DNA from: Blastocatellia bacterium
Lineage (GTDB): Bacteria > Acidobacteriota > Blastocatellia > Pyrinomonadales > Pyrinomonadaceae
DNA: 9,781 nucleotides
Assembly (NCBI GenBank): GCA_003487805.1
Contig: DNNE01000004.1
Span: 1 to 9,781 of the forward strand
Reading direction: 5' to 3'
In this document: positions 7,411 through 9,781 of the stretch, in pieces
How positions within the stretch are numbered: position 1 is the stretch's first letter
Layout of the letters: each line of letters starts with the position of its first letter
Notes under the pieces: model-generated
Told to the model about the DNA's origin: nothing
Database searches by the model: none
The model's input: only the letters and a program-made list of their open reading frames with translations
Translations under genes and position numbers: made by a program

Positions 7411-7788
7411 CTACTTACTCTTCGATGGCTCGGGGGACGGCATCAAGACTGTCGAAGTCGGCACTGCTGCGGGAACAGCCGGCGTCGCTTGCGGTGTGGC
7501 TGTCGGCGTTGCCAACGGAGCCTGCTCAGGAAGTCCCGATTGCAGAACCGAACTAGTTCCGGTAATGAATGGCAGCGAGAGACAAAGCGCGAGCAACATG
7601 AATGCCGCCGCTGCTCCGATTGTCACTTTTCCCAGGATGCTTTGCGTTCCCCGCGGGCCAAACGCCGTACTCGAAACTGAACTCGAGAAGAGGGCGCCGG
7701 CGTCGGCCTTTCCCGGTTGCAACAAGATCGTCAGCACCAGGACGATGCACGCAAGAATAAATAATCCGTAGAAGATGTAAGTCAACAT
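7411..7788 (-). CDS. secG: Preprotein translocase subunit SecG
   Basis: This 125-residue protein is the small auxiliary subunit of the SecYEG channel and assists SecA-driven export at the inner membrane. The SecG pattern is clear: a first membrane helix at about residues 4-23, then L-L-Q-P-G-K-A-D-A-G-A-L-F-S-S-S, then F-G-P-R-G-T-Q-S-I-L-G-K-V-T, then a second helix at about 56-74. After this comes an unusual C-terminal tail (about 85-125) rich in Pro, Ala and Thr, which is low-complexity and not part of the core fold. Such tails are common in SecG of several phyla. The gene follows tpiA in the same direction with a 99-nt spacer holding an inverted repeat and is followed by tRNA-Leu. The Shine-Dalgarno sequence is weak. 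Confidence 0.95.
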   Translation of the reverse strand: MLTYIFYGLFILACIVLVLTILLQPGKADAGALFSSSVSSTAFGPRGTQSILGKVTIGAAAAFMLLALCLSLPFITGTSSVLQSGLPEQAPLATPTATPQATPAVPAAVPTSTVLMPSPEPSKSK

Positions 7789-7794
7789 AGCTTA

Positions 7795-7822
7795 GTGAAT
7801 TGTAAATCGTGAATCGTAAATA
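7795..7822. repeat. Imperfect 14-bp tandem duplication
   Basis: GTGAATTGTAAATC (7795-7808) is followed directly by GTGAATCGTAAATA (7809-7822), with 12 of 14 bases identical. It overlaps the left arm of the inverted repeat in the secG-tpiA spacer and suggests that the arm grew by duplication of a short unit. Confidence 0.6.
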
Positions 7823-7876
7823 GAGTTACCGGCCGATCGATTCCCTTCTATTCCCTATCTACCATCTACGATTTAC
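7802..7876. repeat. 22-bp imperfect inverted repeat between secG and tpiA
   Basis: The left arm 7802-7823 and right arm 7855-7876 are reverse complements at 18 of 22 positions, including a perfect outer block of 9 (GTAAATCGT with ACGATTTAC). The loop is 31 nt. It fills most of the 99-nt spacer between tpiA and secG, so the tpiA-secG transcript could fold into a hairpin here. There is no T-run directly after either arm, so it is not a typical terminator. Possible roles are mRNA stabilisation of tpiA (REP-like) or a small dispersed repeat. Which one cannot be settled from one copy. Confidence 0.6.
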
Positions 7877-7887
7877 GTTGGACCTTC

Positions 7888-8646
7888 CTATCCGTTGTAA
7901 TTAACTATTTTCGCAAAGCTCTCGGCGCTCAAACTTGCTCCTCCAACGAGCGCGCCATCGATATCCGAACACTTCATGAGGCCGCTGATGTTATCCGGCT
8001 TGACTGAGCCACCGTACAAAACCCTCAAACTCTCAGCCGCCGCCGCGGAATGCCTTTCCGCGAAAACGCGCCGGATAAACGCGTGCATTTCCTGCGCTTG
8101 CTCCGGCGTCGCGGTGCGTCCAGTGCCGATGGCCCAGACGGGTTCGTAAGCGACGATGATACGGGCGAGGTCAGAGGCTGTCAACCCGCTTAAACTTCCA
8201 ACAACTTGCTCTTTGACCGTATCGAGAGCCTTTCCCTGATCGCGCTGCTCAAGTGTTTCACCAACGCAAACGATCGCAGTCAATCCTGCGGCCAGTGCAG
8301 CCTGAGCTTTGTTGCTGACAATATGATCGGCTTCGAGAAAATACTGCCGTCTTTCGGAATGTCCGACAATCACATGCGAGCAACCGGCGTCATGAATCAT
8401 GAAAGCGGCGACTTCGCCAGTGTATGCGCCTTCGCTTTTTTCGCTCGCGCAGTTCTGGGCCGCAACTTTAATGTTCGATCCTTCCAGACGATCGGCGACG
8501 CCCTTCAATGCCGTGAACACGGGCGCAATGATCACTTCACAATGGTTCGCGTTGGCAACCAGCGGCTTCAGTGCGAGCGCGGTCGCGACTGAATCGCCAG
8601 CGGTTTTGTACATCTTCCAATTGCCGGCAATGACAGGTTTTCTCAT
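7888..8646 (-). CDS. tpiA: Triosephosphate isomerase
   Basis: This 252-residue cytoplasmic TIM-barrel enzyme interconverts dihydroxyacetone phosphate and glyceraldehyde 3-phosphate in glycolysis and gluconeogenesis. All catalytic residues are present: Asn9 and Lys11 in G-N-W-K-M, His96 in V-G-H-S-E-R-R, and Glu168 in A-Y-E-P-V-W-A-I-G-T-G, which leads into flexible loop 6 (about 169-179). The phosphate-binding Y-G-G-S-V-K-P-D-N (211-219) and G-A-L-V-G-G-A-S-L (231-239) are also intact. The length is normal. The M-R-K-P-V-I-A-G-N-W start is canonical although no strong ribosome site precedes it, which fits translation within an operon. It begins 26 nt after the small basic ORF and lies in the same direction as pgk upstream and secG downstream. 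Confidence 0.98.
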   Translation of the reverse strand: MRKPVIAGNWKMYKTAGDSVATALALKPLVANANHCEVIIAPVFTALKGVADRLEGSNIKVAAQNCASEKSEGAYTGEVAAFMIHDAGCSHVIVGHSERRQYFLEADHIVSNKAQAALAAGLTAIVCVGETLEQRDQGKALDTVKEQVVGSLSGLTASDLARIIVAYEPVWAIGTGRTATPEQAQEMHAFIRRVFAERHSAAAAESLRVLYGGSVKPDNISGLMKCSDIDGALVGGASLSAESFAKIVNYNG

Positions 8647-8672
8647 AGCAAGACGGGGACTAGTGAAGCGGG

Positions 8673-8885
8673 TTAGGCCCTTCTTCGCTTGCGCGAAGCG
8701 GGTCGTGTGGTTTTGCTGGGAATCGTTAACGCCCTGGCACGCTCTTTTCCCGCCTGTGGATTAGTTCCCCACCCGCGGCCACGGGCCACGAGTTCAAGCT
8801 TTTTGACATCCAGGTCATCTAGAGGATCCACGTCAGCCAACTTAGAGGGCTTCTCCGCTTTCTTCCTGATAGAGCTCTGTTTCAT
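8673..8885 (-). CDS. Small basic hypothetical protein in the antitoxin position after brnT
   Basis: I do not recognise this 70-residue protein. It has a Lys-rich N-terminus (about 2-14), a short acidic patch D-V-D-P-L-D-D-L-D-V (18-27), a G-R-G-W-G segment (36-40) and an Arg/Lys-rich C-terminus. It overlaps the 3' end of the BrnT-like gene by 44 nt in another frame. An alternative GTG start at 8831 (codon 19) would remove the overlap and leave 52 residues. Neither start has a good ribosome site, so coupling to brnT translation is likely. Its place directly after brnT is where the BrnA antitoxin normally sits, but I see no clear BrnA ribbon-helix-helix signature, so an antitoxin role rests on position only. 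Loss to a non-coding or decayed state is also possible. Confidence 0.55.
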   Translation of the reverse strand: MKQSSIRKKAEKPSKLADVDPLDDLDVKKLELVARGRGWGTNPQAGKERARALTIPSKTTRPASRKRRRA

Positions 8886-9147
8886 AGTGATTTGATTTAC
8901 GCGCGCTAATTATTCGAGTGCGCTTGCGTTCTGTGAAAGCGATCGTTAAGAGTCGATTCCGCTCAGAAAAACCGATGATAACATAGCAGTCCTCGGCGGC
9001 GGAGTGCTTGAGATCTTTATAAGCAAAGAAGTAAGCGTCATCGAATACAGTGACGGCTTCTTCGAACGACACCTTGTGCTTAGCGAGATTGAGCCAAGCT
9101 TTCTCTCTGTCCCACTCAAATTTTCCAGCTGCAATCGTGCGCGCCAT
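8842..9147 (-). CDS. brnT: BrnT-family toxin (RelE-fold ribonuclease-like)
   Basis: This 101-residue protein matches the BrnT family (PF04365 type). Markers are F-E-W-D-R-E-K-A (about 9-16), N-L-A-K-H-K-V-S-F-E-E-A (20-31), V-F-D-D (34-37), a middle I-I-G-F-S-E-R-N-R-L-L-T-I-A-F-T-E-R block (57-74) and R-I-I-S-A-R (78-83) before a polar tail. Known BrnT proteins are RelE-like RNases that halt translation and are neutralised by the DNA-binding BrnA encoded just downstream. It is slightly longer than the Brucella protein. The start is 2 nt after the pgk stop (TGA-AG-ATG), and an AGGAGA sits farther upstream inside pgk, so translation is probably coupled to pgk. Finding it between pgk and tpiA is unusual. 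Key basic and acidic residues look intact, but activity is not shown. Confidence 0.87.
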   Translation of the reverse strand: MARTIAAGKFEWDREKAWLNLAKHKVSFEEAVTVFDDAYFFAYKDLKHSAAEDCYVIIGFSERNRLLTIAFTERKRTRIISARKSNHYETELYQEESGEAL

Positions 9148-9149
9148 CT

Positions 9150-9781
9150 TCAGTGAGAGGATCTCCTGTCCGTCAGCGCTGCAACGCCCGGCAACTCCTT
9201 ACCAGCCAAAAACTCCAGGGTCGCACCGCCACCGGTTGAGATATGCGTGATTCGGTCAGCAACACCTGCCTGCGAAACTGCCGCCACTGAATCTCCACCG
9301 CCGACGATTACAATCGCCCCGCGATCGGCAGCTTCGGCCACGGCTTTCGCTATTCCAATTGTCCCTTCGTCAAAGGGTGGCTCTTCAAAAACTCCCATCG
9401 GACCGTTCCAGATGATGGTCTTCGCATCTCGTAGAGCATTAGCGAAGTGGCTAACGGTTTCGATACCAATATCCATGCCCGCATGGCCGGCGTTCGTAAA
9501 CTCGATCGGAATTGTTTTCGCGGCGACCTTACCGTCCTTGATCGGCTCGTAACTATCAACGACTTGATGATCTGTCGGCAGCAATAGTGCGACCTTTGAA
9601 TGTTCGCAACGCTCTTTAATCTGACGCGCGGTGTCGATCATCTCGTTTTCGACGAGCGACTTCCCTACCGTAAAGCCTTCGGCTTTTAGAAATGTATAAG
9701 CCATCGCGCCGCCAATCAGCAGCCTGTTTACCTTTCGATCGATCAGGGCATTAATAACCGGAATTTTATCTGAGACTTTGG
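9150..9781 (-). CDS. pgk: Phosphoglycerate kinase, C-terminal part (5' end outside window)
   Basis: This is the C-terminal 210 residues of an enzyme usually of about 390-400. It transfers phosphate between 1,3-bisphosphoglycerate and ADP in glycolysis. The frame stays open to the window edge: the K-V-S-D-K-I-P-V-I and L-L-I-G-G-A-M-A-Y-T-F segments confirm it is continuous, so the Met at 9704 is internal. The nucleotide-binding C-terminal domain shows W-N-G-P-M-G-V-F-E, F-D-E-G-T and G-G-G-D-S-V-A-A-V, then H-I-S-T-G-G-G-A-T-L-E-F-L and E-L-P-G-V-A-A-L near the end. The family usually stops just after that point, so the last few residues (D-R-R-S-S-H) are a short tail. It appears to head the visible minus-strand operon pgk-brnT-orf-tpiA-secG-tRNA-Leu; any gene before pgk is outside the window. 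Confidence 0.97.
   Translation of the reverse strand, partial: KVSDKIPVINALIDRKVNRLLIGGAMAYTFLKAEGFTVGKSLVENEMIDTARQIKERCEHSKVALLLPTDHQVVDSYEPIKDGKVAAKTIPIEFTNAGHAGMDIGIETVSHFANALRDAKTIIWNGPMGVFEEPPFDEGTIGIAKAVAEAADRGAIVIVGGGDSVAAVSQAGVADRITHISTGGGATLEFLAGKELPGVAALTDRRSSH

Noticed and set aside
7795..7876. Start of a CRISPR array
   Set aside because: Units are 14 bp, adjacent with no spacers, and only two in number; no cas genes are nearby.

Overview
The window is an ordinary-looking bacterial chromosomal segment of moderate GC, with most genes tightly packed. The mix suggests a soil-type heterotroph that lives on plant polysaccharide. It contains a secreted GH3 glycosidase with a PA14 insert, a secreted esterase/SMP-30 fusion, an ACS-type MFS carrier, and a pgk-tpiA-secG glycolysis/secretion block with an embedded BrnT-type toxin. 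This fits Acidobacteriota (for example Blastocatellia-like lineages), but that is an inference from gene style, not something the sequence proves.

Layout. (1) 1-853, plus strand: the 3' end of a short-chain dehydrogenase, followed 43 nt later by a secreted SnoaL-like (NTF2-fold) protein, probably co-transcribed. (2) 854-1197: a 344-nt gap without a convincing gene. (3) 1198-7129: a three-gene carbohydrate neighbourhood. An exported esterase plus SMP-30/gluconolactonase fusion (+) converges on an MFS transporter (-). That transporter is divergent from an exported GH3 beta-glycosidase (+) across a short shared control region. (4) 7130-7304: a convergent spacer with two weak hairpins. (5) 7305-9781, minus strand, reading right to left: pgk (5' end outside the window), brnT-like toxin, a small basic ORF in the antitoxin position, tpiA, secG, tRNA-Leu(GAG).

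How they may work together. The GH3 enzyme and the esterase/lactonase fusion both carry signal peptides, so they would act outside the cytoplasm on glycosides, esters or lactones. The ACS-family carrier is a plausible importer of a sugar acid or similar anion released there. The minus-strand block joins two lower-glycolysis enzymes to the SecYEG subunit SecG. It ends in the tRNA that also follows secG in Escherichia coli (leuU, GAG anticodon). The most noteworthy points are the toxin-antitoxin-like pair wedged between pgk and tpiA with a 2-nt junction to pgk, a 22-bp imperfect inverted repeat between tpiA and secG, and ligand-position substitutions in the SMP-30 half of the fusion. I did not find a clearly new multi-gene system.
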